Source of the DNA: Lactifluus volemus
Lineage: Eukaryota; Basidiomycota; Agaricomycetes; Russulales; Russulaceae
DNA length: 64,000 nt
Reading direction: 5' to 3'
NCBI GenBank assembly: GCA_022376515.1
Contig: WTXI01000022.1
Coordinates: 372,001-436,000, forward strand
Shown here: positions 12,836 through 25,479 of the stretch, piece by piece
Layout of the letters: each line of letters opens with the position of its first letter
How positions within the stretch are numbered: position 1 is the stretch's first letter
Notes under the pieces: model-generated
What the model was told of the DNA's origin: nothing
The model's input: the letters and a program-made list of their open reading frames with translations, nothing else
Databases searched by the model: none
Made by a program: the position numbers and the translations under genes

Positions 12836-14757
12836 CTAGGCTAGAGATAGCTTGGACGACGCCCGTGCCCTAGGCTTGCTCGTGGTGCGGGCGGTACCAC
12901 CGGTACTTCCGCTGTGCCCCAGCGCGCTGTCGAGGTCTGCGGTGAGGGGTTTGCGTTGGCCACGGCGCGAGGTGAGCGGGTATTCGCAGAGGATATGTCT
13001 CTTGGCACATTGGCTAATATTGTATTTTTTAAATTTTCATTTGACAGCGATGGGGCGTGCGAAGAGGAAGGGGGAAAAAGGGAACGGAGGAAAAGGGCAG
13101 AGGGGTGGGAGATAATAGAGGGCGACACATGCGGCAAGGACGACGGAGTTCAAGTTGGGTGTTTCCGTCATTGATGAAAAAAGGAACGTCAGCGCGGAAG
13201 AAAGGAAAGGGAACGGAACGAAGAGAGAGAGAAAAGATCAGAGGACGATAAGGTATCCAGGTCGCGCCCGCAGGGCACAATGTTGGTCCCATGAGCGATG
13301 CAGCAAGTGCATAAAAGCTGGACATCCTCTCCCAGGCTCGTCAATCGGACCTACAATGTCCCGCCCCATTCTGCCTGCCCAGGCACCCCCCCTACAAGAC
13401 GCTTCTCCTTCCCCCCACCCCCCTTCTCCTTCCCCTCCACCTCCACCTCCTCCTAGGAGGCCCCCTTGACGCACCACCGCTTTTAAAGAACGTAAAACTC
13501 TGTTACTCACCTGCACGTCCTGTCCTCACCAAACCCGCCCTTAGGTTGACAAGCGATCTTGCGGCCCCTACAGAAGAAGCAGGCAAGGAATGGATCCTTC
13601 CTCGGTTGCTTCTTCCCACGACGGCCACGCCGCAAAGGCGACCCGTCCTCGTCGTTGCCACGCTCGTCGCACTCACCTCCATGGCCGTGCCCTTTTGGCT
13701 CGGTGTCTGGGTACGTGATGAAGGTAAAGGTCTGCAAGGCGGGGCTCTGGGGACGCGGCGGGGGCGGCGGCGTCGACGACGGAGATGGGGACAATCCCTC
13801 CGTGCTGCTGAAGACGGAAGACTGCCTAGTCTTGGCAACATCTTCCGGGTATGGTAAGTGGTCCATCGGAGACCTGGCACGAGGCTGCACGCCGATCGGC
13901 TCGGCGGCGGTTGACGTTTCGTATTGGGTTTGACTTTGAGGTTGAGGAACAGACGAGGCTAGGTATGCCTCTTGTTCTTCTTTTTCTGGGGATGGTGAGG
14001 CATAGTGGGACTGCGACACCTCTGTAGTGGCATATGGGATCCCATACAACCTATAGCCCACGTCTGTCTTATGGATTCCCTGCTACGAGTCTCGAGGTCC
14101 ACATCTTTGCCCCCAGGGTGTTGATGGGTACTTACCTTATATCCTGCAGATCGCGTTATCGCGCCCTGTAGTGTGTGGTCATGCCCACTTTCACCCTGGT
14201 TTTGGCCAATGATTGGACACGGGGCGCGTGCAGGGATCGACGTCGTGGCGCTAGGGTTTGCCGGGGTTGTGGCGGAACTTGGGTAGATCAAGTCTGCAAT
14301 GCCGTAAGACGTGGCGCAATCGGAGGGTGGACCGGACTGGGAGAAGTCAACAGCCACGGCGTGATGACTTTCTATCAAAGGCAAATCTTGTTCGGCATAT
14401 GATGAAGGAGGATTGTAGTACACGGGAAGCGCCGTCACGGTTGGGACAGAACCAGTAGCCGGCCAATATGGTATCGGCGGATCAGAAGGGACAAGGGATG
14501 CGAGCTGGGGAGCATCATTGTGAGGGATTTCATAGTGATGGTCTAGGTATTGGAGATGCTAGGCGGTGGTGATAGGTCACTTATGATACCTTGGGCGTAC
14601 CTCGGCTACATACCTCTCGATCAACATTCACGTGATGATACGCAACAGAGGACAACTCTCCAGTTTGATTAACGGATTGTTCGTGATAGGCCGACCAGAG
14701 GGACTCGGGGCTGTTGTAGGCGAAGGCCGGGTTCTCCGTAAGCAAATGTCCTTCCAT
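12836..14757 (-). CDS. Zn2Cys6 (GAL4-type) zinc-cluster protein, C-terminal finger
   Basis: Four exons (14757-14614, 14558-14136, 14079-13511, 13013-12836) join in frame to 437 aa. The first two thirds are Pro/Ser/Gln-rich and presumably disordered. The zinc cluster sits near the C-terminus and spans the last intron: ACFFCRGRKIACQ, then EDRTCSQCAKRHILCEYP. The six Cys have spacing C-x2-C-x6-C-x11-C-x2-C-x6-C, followed by a basic tail SRRGQRK. This is the binuclear cluster of fungal DNA-binding regulators, so nuclear DNA binding is expected; target genes are unknown. The last intron (13510-13014) is about 500 nt, roughly ten times the local norm, and is rich in poly-C/poly-G. A shorter paralogue in opposite orientation lies at 23039-24224. 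Confidence 0.85.
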
Positions 14758-17340
14758 GAACCCGAAAAAAAGTAGATATCGGCTCTGGACGGGGACGCAA
14801 AAGACACTAATGAGAAAAAGCTTTTGTGAGGGAACCCGTGTCCTGATTAAATACCATTTCAGCGCGTGGTCCCTGAACTAAAAACCTGAGGGGGGGGGGA
14901 AGACAAGCTTGGCCAGCGGGATAACAATGAGGCGCTGAACGATAAAATGTTGTGCAGACCATTTTGCCAAGCTGGAATTAATACGCCTCATCCGTTCCTG
15001 GCCAGTCAAATGACATTTTAGACATTGATCGAAGGATCATTCAACAATCACGCCTTGAAAAAAAATGATTGCACAGAACACCCAAGTTGACGCGCAATGC
15101 TGATGCTGAGGCGATATCGCACCCGTCCAACGTGTCCGACGCGACGCTGCTTCCGCGTCCCACTAGTGGTTGGGTCCCCCTCGAATCCAGCACTTCTATT
15201 CATCGTACAGCGCTCCTGCGTATACATCTTTTGATCCGCCTCAGAGCCCCTTACCATGACGAAGCCTCATCGTCCCCCTTTTGCAACTGCATGTGCAACC
15301 CCACCCCCAAACGTCAAAGGGATTGAAATGATGTGCGGTTCCTTTTTTTGAGTTTGACCGATTCAGACCACCTGAGGCGGCATTGGATCTCCTAAACGAC
15401 AAACCTGTAGGCAGCGGCTTCTTGCGAGCCGAGCTCCTGTTTTATCACTTCTTGCCCCTCGAAACTGCTTCAAGGCTGCGCGCGTCATGCACTCTTGCAG
15501 GATCAGTACAGGGGCCAAAGCTGATCTTACCATGTTCTAGACCACGATGGCAAGGTAGCGCATGGGTATCCATCGATTTGGGCGTCTAACACCAATATAT
15601 TTCGTTGAATTCGTTTGGGGGGAGTTGCAGGCTTAGTGACCTGTGGCTGGCGTCGACCCTGAAGACTTTCGAAATAGAATTGTCTTATCTGTGCTCTCGG
15701 GATCATCGGTGATTGCCGCATTCGGAGTTTATTATTAAAGGGCGTCTACTCTACACGCTCCCGCGCCATGGGAAACTCGACCGGTTCCATCAGCCGGGCA
15801 GCCTCCCCGTAGGTTAGCATACCCACGAAAGGCATGAGGTTGTATTTGAGTGTGTAATTGGCTGGCGTTGAACCTCTGCGAGCGTTCATATCAATGGTCA
15901 GCGATAATCACGGGGATAACGGAACACGGAAGTTTATATTGAGAAGTGACCTACTTGAACTTCGCAGACACCTCACGGAAAGGGTACTTGTTCTTGCTAG
16001 AAACCGCAATGACAGCATCCTCTTTTCTTCGGACAATGCGATCCCAAAATACGACCTCATTCCGAACCTGTGAATGTACGGTCAGGGGCTTAGATTCGCA
16101 ACAAGAAGGACGCTGGCACGGCGCTCTATGGTCACCTCTCGAGGCGACTCGCGTCTCGAAGTGCAGTAGTAATTGCCGATATCAGGCCGCTACTACACGT
16201 ACATGGCACCGTGATCACATGAACCACGGGCTATTCTGAGGTATGGCCACTCGAGGAGCATGGGAGGGACTTACCCCCTTGGCGTTCGTATACTCTGCTT
16301 CCAAATAAACGAATAATTGCTTCGTATTCCAGTTAAATAAGGTCGACAAGTCTGTGAATAAACAGCGAGCCGATACAATCGTACGGATCGCATTGTGGAA
16401 CAAGCGGAAATGACATATGCCTGATTGAGACTCTTATGAGGCGCGTATGTTCACGGGAACGCACCGGCAGTTATATTGAAGGTAACAAAGGCATATTCTT
16501 GCCGGCGGTGCGGATATCGTCGTGCCTCGCCTGCAAACCTATCAAAGTCGACGATTCAGAAAACGACGTAGCGCAAGCCTCGAGGCGAGTTAATGAAAGA
16601 TAGGGGAAGATAAACCGGAAAATAAGTTTCCCATATAAATGCCAGGCGGCCGTGGGCTTTCTGTACCCTTGGCCCTACGCTCAGTAGCGCTGGTTGAGCA
16701 ACGAATGACAGATTGATGGCCAAGAACGAATGGTGGGCACAACTCCGAGTGGATAGATGGAGCACGCGATCTCCCAGGCCACTGATGCCTCGTCACTAGA
16801 CAAGAAAAGTAATATCTTCTGCTTACACTTTGACTGATGAAATCTCGAGTGATCCAGTTGGATGAGGGGTGAATATGAAGGAAGATAGTGCAATGGCAGA
16901 AAGGAGGACCATTACTGTCGTGGAAATTGTAGCAGAGACATTGTTGACTCTGGCGAAGATGCTGTGCATTGTAGAGTTGACTGTCGACTTGCGCGTTCGA
17001 GTCTGAACGACGACACGTTGAGCCAATGCGGGAAATTTATACCCGTTTTGGAATGAGAGCGATTAAAACTTGAACTTGGCAATTTCTCGGTGTGTGGAGG
17101 CGCATGTATGGTGTGAAAGTACTCCCGACAACTCATCCAACGATATCTCTTGATCATGGCGACCATCATGATGCGTACGACTGATGTGGCCCTGGCCCAC
17201 CTTCATTGCAGACAACCTAAACATGGTATACTTTACCAAAAGAGGAAATTTAGTCCTACGCACGTCCCTATTAGACTTCCACGCCCCCGGCCCCTCTCTT
17301 TCGACTAACAAGAACGAGCACACCTCCTTCGCTTTAAACC
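14758..17340. other. Intergenic 2.6 kb, no gene seen
   Basis: Both strands show only short frames with no domain that I recognise. A run of nine G lies near 14891-14899. The last few hundred bases before 17341 are presumably the promoter of the acyltransferase gene. No tRNA, repeat or mobile-element ends were seen. Confidence 0.45.
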
Positions 17341-19725
17341 ATGGATACGGACTACATCTTACACAGGGTTCTTCGTGGCATCGCCTCTTGGGCAGTTTCC
17401 TCGTTCTTCACTGAGATTCGTGTCATTGGTGGAGAGAAGGTGCCAGCAAACGGGCCAATCATCGTGTACGTTCCGTTCTCTTGTTCATCCTCACGCATCC
17501 GGAGGGTGTCGTCTCCAGTGTTATGACAAGTATTGATGGCTTGTTTAGAACTGCCACTCACCACAACATGATGTTGGACCCCGCCATTCTCTGTTCGTCT
17601 CCTCAGTTTGGAAGTCTCGTCGCCTTGATTTGACGTTGTGCAGCCTCGTCGTTTCCTTATCTACGTATATTGCACTTCTGGAGCAAAGGTTGGACCCCCC
17701 CTCCTCAGTCTCTTCCAATGATAGGCTGATCAGTCAATGTAGCCAGCCTCTTTGTGAATCCCATCCTAAGCAAAGTTATGTACAGCACGGGGAATATACC
17801 AGTGGACCGTAAGAACAAGGATCGCAAGGCCCTTTTCCGTGGCACGACCGAGGAACTCAGTCACGGAAGCGCGGTGGCACTCTTCCCAGAAGGCACCAGT
17901 TACACTGAGCCTCGCATAATGCAAGTCAAGGAAGGTGCTGCTTGGGCAGCACTCGAGTACAATAAGTGGACCAGCGAAAATCCTGATCGTGCACCCAACG
18001 AGCCCCTTTTGATTGTGCCATGCGCTATTGTTTACACAAACAAGTCCAAGTACCGCAGCTATGTACGTGCCCTTTGCTGTGTCCACCTATGTACCATATG
18101 TTTAACCATCCTACCATGTGACAGGCTATCATGGAGTCAGCAACTTATATCAATCAATTTTGGGCCCAGCTGACGCTTTGAATCCTTAGATTCGGTGATC
18201 CTATCAACACCGCATCGTTCTTGGAGCAGTTCATAGATGGCGATGAGAATTCACAACGGGCCTCTGTGAAGCTCCTTACGCGCACCATCGAAGCACGCCT
18301 TGTGGAGTTGACAATCAATGCCCCCGACTGGTCAGTCGTCATGTGAAAGTGACTGCTCGGTCTTAGCCGTTTTCTTCTAGGGATACGCTCTACGCTGCCC
18401 GTATGGCGAGAGACCTCCTTTGGGAAAACCAGGAATCGCTGGATCGTGATGAATTCGTCAGCGTCTCCCAGACGTAAGTTTGGTCTTATTCAAGACGTGC
18501 CCTTTTTGACCACCTTACGACAGGCTCGTGGATCTTTTCACCACCACTGACGCCATCCCCAACTTTCAAGCCATGCGCTGCTCACTTGTAGAATACTACT
18601 CAATATTGCAGTCGGCACAACTGACAAATTCAGTGCTCTCTTCCCTCCCGCTGCCCCGAACATTGGACCCTCATCAACCCGTCCCACTGCCAAGTCGTTT
18701 GTTTACACTCCTCATACTCATTCGAGACAGTCTTGCTTGTCTCATACGGCTACCGTTTTTCATCATCCCTTTGATTGTACACTCCCCAGCCTATGCCATG
18801 AGCCGACTTGGCGCCCGACTCGTCATAGACGAGGAAGAGTCGCAGGCGCAAAATAAGATCCTTTTCGGAATGTTCCTTCTCATGTTGATCTACCCCACCG
18901 CTTTTGTGGTAATGTGGGCATTTTTATGGTTTACACCCATTGGCGCTATCCTCTCCGCCACTTGCGTCTGGCTGTTCGCGTTATATCATAACACGCTTAT
19001 CCATGGTGAGTGAACTAACCATAAACACACTACTCTCACGCTATGGCTGACCTGCATGTTCCAGATAATTACGAGCAGTGCGCTTTCTCTTTTTCGATGC
19101 GAACCACTTCCCTACCCCTAACTCGGTTGCTTTTTTTTTTAGTATGAAACGTGTTGCTGCCGCATGGCGCGTATTAATCGGCGTTTGGGCGCCCAAAAAG
19201 TGGGAGTATTCTCTGACGGCTCTTTCACAATACACTGCTACTCCGATACCACCGGCGAACCAGTGGATCACAAATAACAATGGGGCATCTGGGAACAGCG
19301 TGACGTCGGAGCCGCCTGTCTCACCGCACCCGCATCGCCCACGACGCCCCCGCTCAGGACGGGTGATGCGGCATGTCCTGCGCGCTCGCGCCGAGGCTGT
19401 GCGCTCACTTGCATCATTCATAACCCAGTTAGAGACTGGCCCAGAGAAAAAACGCGTGCGCGCCTCCGTCCATCTGGCGCGCCTTTACGGTGGAATTGAG
19501 AGCCCCACGGGTTCCTCAGACGCTACCAGCGGCGCCGCTGTAGCACCACCTACGGTCGTTGGATGGCGTCACGCACGCGAGGTTGTCTCGTATCTCCGTA
19601 CGCGTGGCGCGAAGATTGCCACTCTCGAACGGGGCATTGAAGTCGAATGGGCCGCGCAGAACAGTGATGGCGACCTGTCGTCGGCCGAGGACAGGGACTC
19701 TGCCTCCCTTTCCTCCACATCGTGA
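17341..19725 (+). CDS. Glycerol-3-phosphate / dihydroxyacetone-phosphate acyltransferase (Sct1/Gpt2 type)
   Basis: Catalyses the first acylation of glycerolipid synthesis, normally in the ER membrane. Ten exons give 618 aa: 17341-17465, 17549-17592, 17644-17688, 17743-18062, 18125-18135, 18190-18330, 18381-18473, 18524-19005, 19065-19077 and 19143-19725. Acyltransferase motif I reads ATHHNMMLDPA (about residue 45, with the H-x4-D pair), motif III reads LFPEGTSYTEPR (about 118), and FWSKASLFVNP lies between them. Two hydrophobic segments follow (about 320-350 and 375-416), then a basic, Ser-rich C-terminus. Exons 5 and 9 are only 11 and 13 nt. The conserved NxxDRK and FPEGTS blocks support an active enzyme. 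Sct1-like and Gpt2-like paralogues cannot be told apart from this sequence alone. Confidence 0.9.
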
Positions 19726-22700
19726 CCTCTCCAGTGACCGCGATTTGTTCTTTCTTCCTCTTGGTTAAGTTGTCGTTGCTTTATCGTTGCTTTATATTTA
19801 TGCCGTAAAATGGACTCAGAAAATCGACAGATTTTTCGTTTCGAAGTACTTGTTCACCCGGATACCCTCCTTTGAGTCACTTACATACTTACATGTGCGG
19901 AGCTTAAGTTCCAAACGTTACAGTGCCCTAACTGCGCGATGCCTTCGGAGGCTTCCTTCGTTAGACAGAATGACAACTGTGCTACGTAATTTGGTTAGAG
20001 TGGACCCAGAGCTCGATCCGCGAGGCGAGCATGTATTTGGGAACGCCACTAATTAACATTGTGTTACCCCACCAATTGCCAGGCGACCACACCTCCTGAC
20101 TTGTCACCTGAGAACACGGATGCATGGAATCGACGATGCCACCCGGCAGGGGTTGTGGTCAGCACTTTGTATGGCTTGAGTGATGCAGGTGACATGCGCA
20201 TCTGCACGTGCACGTAACCTTGGATGACATGCAGCCAGCTTTGGGAAGTGCGCGCTTGGCTGTCTATCATGATCAGGAGGGGCCGTTCTCGGATGGGCCG
20301 GGGCGAGAACCTTTCCGGGAGAGGGGGCACAGAGAATTAAAGCACCCCCCACACCCCCGGTGTGCTTACCGCCGGTGGACGTCGCGTTCCGAGTCCTTGA
20401 TGAAGAGGCCTGTGGGGTTAAACGCACGCCGTACGTGCCGATGCAAACCGTTATCCTTGTGTAGCGTACACACACAACATGCGCCGCGCGGTGATTAACT
20501 TTATGCTTATCACATTAAGTTGGTGTTTTGGAGTATTGGACGGTACATGGTTGGTGTGTGCCGTTACACCGTACGCTGGCAGCCGTTCTCTAGATTCTGC
20601 AAGCCAACTTGGTCACGGGCACGCACCTTAAGTAGGATTGTTCGACGAGCCGCACAGCTGGGTCTAACCCACCATCAAGGCCAGCAGCGCCCGGCGCCGT
20701 ACGCCATAATCAAAAGCCAAGAAAAAACCTCTCAAAAAAGCTCACGGGCTATTCCTTCCCCTGAGACCCGACCCCCCCCCTCCGACATCTCCCGACATCT
20801 CCTGGGCGCCACGTCTTGCTCTAGTCCACGGCCCATGCCTCTCGTGGACGAACGATACAAAAAAGGAAGTCGACGGAACACGAGGCACTTGACGACAGGA
20901 AGCTTTTCCCAGCGAGCTGCCGCATGATCCTTGGGTTGGACCAAAAGCTCCCTTCCGCTAAGCCCACTAAAGGACCCGTGTTTCGTGGTCATGTCGAGGC
21001 ACATAGCCAGAATCGCCGTGAATCCGTTGTTGAGTGGAATAACTATTCGTCCGAGTTCCCTTCGAGTCATTAACGCTCATCGGCATTTATTACATCACCG
21101 GGAGAAAGCACAAAACTTGTCTTGGGTATTCGTTCGAGAGGAAATTTTAGATGGGCGACTGACCCCTGGAGAACGTGAAAGTCTCGTTACGGTCAGGTGT
21201 CGGTGTCGCAAACGCACTAAATTCTTCGTTGCTGCCCCCGCAACTGGCACTTGACACTACTTTTGGCGACGGAAATGGAGGCGGGCCGCAAGCCGGTCGG
21301 GCCGGTCTCTGGGCATGTGACACTGGGCGCCGCTTGAACCAGAGTTGCGGGACAACTGTTGTACCAGTGGACTACTGTAGTGACTAACCCGTCGCTCTCG
21401 TCCACCACCCTTGGAGCTTCCCATCCGTCCGCTTATGTTACGCAAACTAGATGGTTGAGCAAATACACGTGCCCGATTCATTGTCCATGATCTCCCTATG
21501 GTGATATCACTCTCACGAAAATTTAGCTCTGTCGGCCGAATGAGAGCTCGTGGGCTGGGTGCCTTGCTGCCAGTCTAGACCTCTGGCCGAGCGAGGTTGA
21601 GGGGGGAGCTGATTGTTGCCTCCGCTGAAAAAAATTAATGTCGGACTTGGGATCTTCAACGTTATCCGAAGCCTCGCCTTTCGAACCACAGTTTATTGAT
21701 GCATCTCGACAACTTTTCGGCTCAACAGCGGTGATTTTGCGATACACTCTCCCTGTAATGGAATTGTACGCTCCCGGCGGTGCAGGCACTTTTCTGTGCA
21801 TTTGATAGAGAAATGGTCGTATCGAAGGACTCGACTGCGCTTTAATATTTATCTGGGGTTCCAAAATACCATGTCCCGCTATGCCACGCGCCGATCTTCC
21901 GGGTTACCGATTCAAATTCTGGCCCTCTGACTATGGTGCGGTTAAGTTCTTGGGAACAGATCGTAAGCCGAAAAGACACGGATGGGCGTTGCACACGATG
22001 ACCGCCCCGTTGCCTTTCCTGGGTATGAAGACACTTCCATTTCCTAAAGTGAGATCGGCCTACTAGGACATCTTTGCCCTTTCGGTTAGTGACTTTCACC
22101 AGAATTGGCAAATCGTTCTTGCCACAACGAGCCACGGAGTCGTTCATCCAATAAATCTTACACGATTGACAGGTCTTATGTTATTTCATAAGATTTGTGA
22201 CCCCTGACTATGCCAATAAGTGAGAGCTTGGACCTCGAGACGCATGATGGAAAGAGGGACTTTCTAGACCTCCAATCTCAATTCCAGACTCTCGGACCCT
22301 TTTCGCCTAGTAAGGAGCGGCTGCTCAAGGCACGGTTACCGACGTCAAGTGTGGTCATGGAATAATTGAGAGTCATGAACCCATCAATAGTGACAATACA
22401 ATATGTAGCCCCTCCATGGCTCTTCTCTTAACGCTTATTCGTAAGATGCTGTGCGGGATGTGTTGAATGCTGCGCCAAGGGCGCCAATTTGAAAAACATG
22501 ACACTTATCAGATATTTCACAGCCTGAGTAAACTCGAATTAATCAAAGTTTGGAAAACTTGCACGGAGGTGTGTCTTGATACTGTATCACTGAAAAAAAT
22601 GGGGCTTGTTTCTTCTCTCAGCTCTAGCGAAAGCTCGAGATCATCACAGAGCTAATTATCGGCAACACTGCTCCACAAGTAGTTCTGTCTTCTTTCGGAG

Positions 22701-23038
22701 TTGACGGGCATGGGCCGGGGTACGCTGGGCCCGCTACTGAATTTGTCTGTTCCTGGCGCCGTCTCTGCATCCGCGTTGCATCTCAGGAGCTTAGGCCGCG
22801 CTTGACTGCCGTCCTGACCTTGCTTATAGATCAAGATCTACCTCAAACTCGAAACGACCTTCCCAGTTACTGGCGGGTAGGGGGTGCGATCTCATTACAA
22901 CTCCGCGAGCACTACCAGGTACGCAAAACTACGAACCCCACTTTTAGCTGTAACTCTTCAAATACCAAGGCAAGTACCCCCGTTAAGATTTAGTCCTTTC
23001 AGGTCACTTTCGCTTGCTCACCCATTTCTTTGCTCTCA
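19726..23038. other. Intergenic 3.3 kb, no gene seen
   Basis: Short frames only, none with recognisable domains or a convincing exon chain. The stretch before 23039 may contain 5' exons of the zinc-cluster gene: an open frame ending LREHYQ before a GT at 22918 is a candidate, but I could not link it convincingly. Confidence 0.4.
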
Positions 23039-24224
23039 ATGATGCAGGCCAATCAACACTTTGAACTAAACCGAGGGTTACGGACCCAAGTTAACGAGGT
23101 GAGCAATTCCGCCTATCTGCAGGGTCAATTTGACCATATATGTCCAGGTCTACCTTCGCGGGAATGGGAACCAGTATCCCCCGTATCAGTATGAGGCTAT
23201 CGAGAACGTTTACTACTGGTATGATGGCAACGTGCCATATTATATGGATGGTACCACAATGCAGCGTCTGGACGACCATTTCTTCAACATGAACACCTCC
23301 AGCCACTCATATGTTGAGAAGCCTCAAGGGGTGCCGCACCAGGTAATCGCATAACTAGACTCGGATGGTGGCCTGGTTGCACATTTTGGCTAACTTTGCC
23401 TGATGAAACCCAGGTCATGAACTACACTCCCGACGTCGGCATACAAGAGCTCTCGTACCCGTACACTCTGCAACTTTACGAACCTCCTCCCCCAATGAAT
23501 GTGTCTGACGGCACATCATTATTCTGTTCCCCAACCTCACCCTGTACTTCAAGTTCCCTCTCCGAGTCACCATCTTCTTCTCAACCCTGGAGTGATTCGG
23601 AATCATCACCGACTCCATGTCAATACTCGGACGACGCAGTCCCATCTGTCACTCCTGTACCCAACCGATATTGCCCCCCCCCACCCCCGTCCCCGCCCCC
23701 ACCCAACCTCTCGAAGCGCCGGCGCGGCCCCCGTTTTCAAAACGACCGTTGCCTACCCCTCCCGTTGTGGAATCCCCCCGCCAGGATGTCCTCAGTCGCC
23801 GCGCGCCAAAGCAACGGCGCATTACACGTGCGGTACAGCCGCTAGCCTGCTACTTCTGCCGTGGTCGCAAGATTGCTTGCGGCCCGCCAGCTGACCTCAG
23901 TAGCGGTAACCGAACATGCGAGTACGTCGTTGCCCATAAAAACATACACTTGCACTCTTTATCTATCAAAACCCCCCACCATCATAACTATAATTTTCAT
24001 CGTTTCATGTTGATGAGAATTGGCTCCGTTCTCCGATTTCGTCCTCTGTTTGTGCATATATGCGGATGCTGATGGTTTTTTTTTTCCCCCTTTTGTCTTT
24101 CCCTTTTGGTATGGTCAGGCCATGTGCGCGACGGAGCCTCGTCTGCGAATTTCCTGCGGAATCATATCGTGGCCGCCGCGCATCTGGATCAAAAGCGGCA
24201 TCTGTGAGGCCACAGCGGCGCTGA
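23039..24224 (+). CDS. Zn2Cys6 zinc-cluster protein, paralogue, apparent 1-nt frameshift
   Basis: Exons 23039-23098, 23148-23342, 23414-23921 and 24119-24224. The N-terminal part is Tyr/Pro/Ser-rich. The zinc cluster reads LACYFCRGRKIACGPP, then NRTCEPCARRSLVCEFPAE (C-x2-C-x6-C-x12-C-x2-C-x6-C). As in the paralogue at 12836-14757, an intron splits the cluster right after the fourth Cys. The third exon cannot be read in one frame. The Pro-rich front half and the zinc-cluster half are offset by one base, and the change of frame falls in a run of nine C at 23674-23682. One extra C would make all four exons close in frame (about 289 aa). It may be an assembly error or a true inactivating indel. 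The start is uncertain, because exons upstream of 23039 are possible. Confidence 0.7.
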
Positions 24225-25479
24225 ATAGCGAATGCCACTTTGATGTACTTTCCAGTGTGGAATCCAAATGGGAAAGAAGAAGGGATAGAAGCGAGCACGC
24301 CATCTTTTCTCACCGACATATAAAAGCGACCATCTGCCCCCCCCAAATGGGTAGTTACTTACTGAGGTGTAGATCCAGCAGTTCAAAGTGTTTTTTTACA
24401 ACCAGTGTACGAATGTTCTCTACGTTCCAATCCTCGGTATAATCTTTTCAAGTAGATGCAACTTTTGTGGCCGTCTCTCGTTCAACTATTTTCACGAACT
24501 AATATCATTATGGTTCCTAGCTGTTCGGTATCTACTATCCCACTCTGTGTACTCCCCATCAAATGGCTAATATGCAAACAAATCTTAAAAAAAAAAAAAA
24601 AAGTAATGTGAAGTGTGAATATCGCGTATGTGCAGTGCACAACTCGACCACCAGCGTCGATTCGGGTGCGGAACTTTTAGCGCCTAGTACTAGTACTAGT
24701 ATAGCCGAGCAATACAATATCATTTGTAAAAACAGGCGATCCCCCTGTCGTATGGGACTTTTGGCGGGCGACACATGGGCCCCAAACGACGACGACCGCC
24801 GCCGGGTCCGAGTCGATACGCGAATTGAGTAAGTCGATGGTGTGTGAGGAAGGGAAGGGGGGGGCACGTTTTGACAAATCGTCCATTCTGAGATGAGACC
24901 GTAACTTTTTAGCTGCGGCGGTTTCGGGCTAGCCATATATAAGATCCGCATATTTGAATCACACACGACAACACAATACACAACACAGGAAAATGGAAAG
25001 ACCCGCGCCCACGCGCCGGTCCCTTCATCCCCTTCCCCCTTCATCCCGGCGCTCATGTACTAGCTTGTTCCAGCTAGCAACCGACCAAACCAAACAGGGA
25101 CTCAACCAAGGTCAGCACACAGGACAGAACGGCTGTCGGAGTCATTTGCTATACTGTTGTCGCTCAATCGCGATTGAAAAAAAAAAAAAAGCAAAATTCT
25201 TTATGCCCGTTTCCTTTATAAGGAAAGACACAAAAAGGTATAACTACTGAGTACTGTAACCAACTTGTACTGTGTTTAAGGTCCACGGTGATACGCAGAA
25301 TGATTCCATCATGCGATAGATGGGAAGGATCATGTGTCCTATTATTAAAACATATCGATATGATTTTAATGCAAGAGTCATCATCCGGAAATAAGTTCAT
25401 GATGGATGGTCACGCGGATGTACGAGCCGCTACTTCGCCACAGTTGGACCGGAGCAGGCGCGACATTGGCGCAATGTGG
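24225..25479. other. Convergent intergenic region, no gene seen
   Basis: Lies between two convergent 3' ends. It holds A-runs at about 24587-24601 and 25178-25190 and a short ACTAGT repeat near 24686-24700. No coding or RNA signature was recognised. Confidence 0.45.

Noticed and set aside
13238..13516. Gly-rich minus-strand ORF inside the long zinc-cluster intron
   Set aside because: It continues the unspliced frame past the GTGAGT donor; the correct next exon with the remaining Cys residues starts at 13013.
24686..24700. ACTAGT repeated in tandem
   Set aside because: Two to three units only; a minor simple repeat without context.
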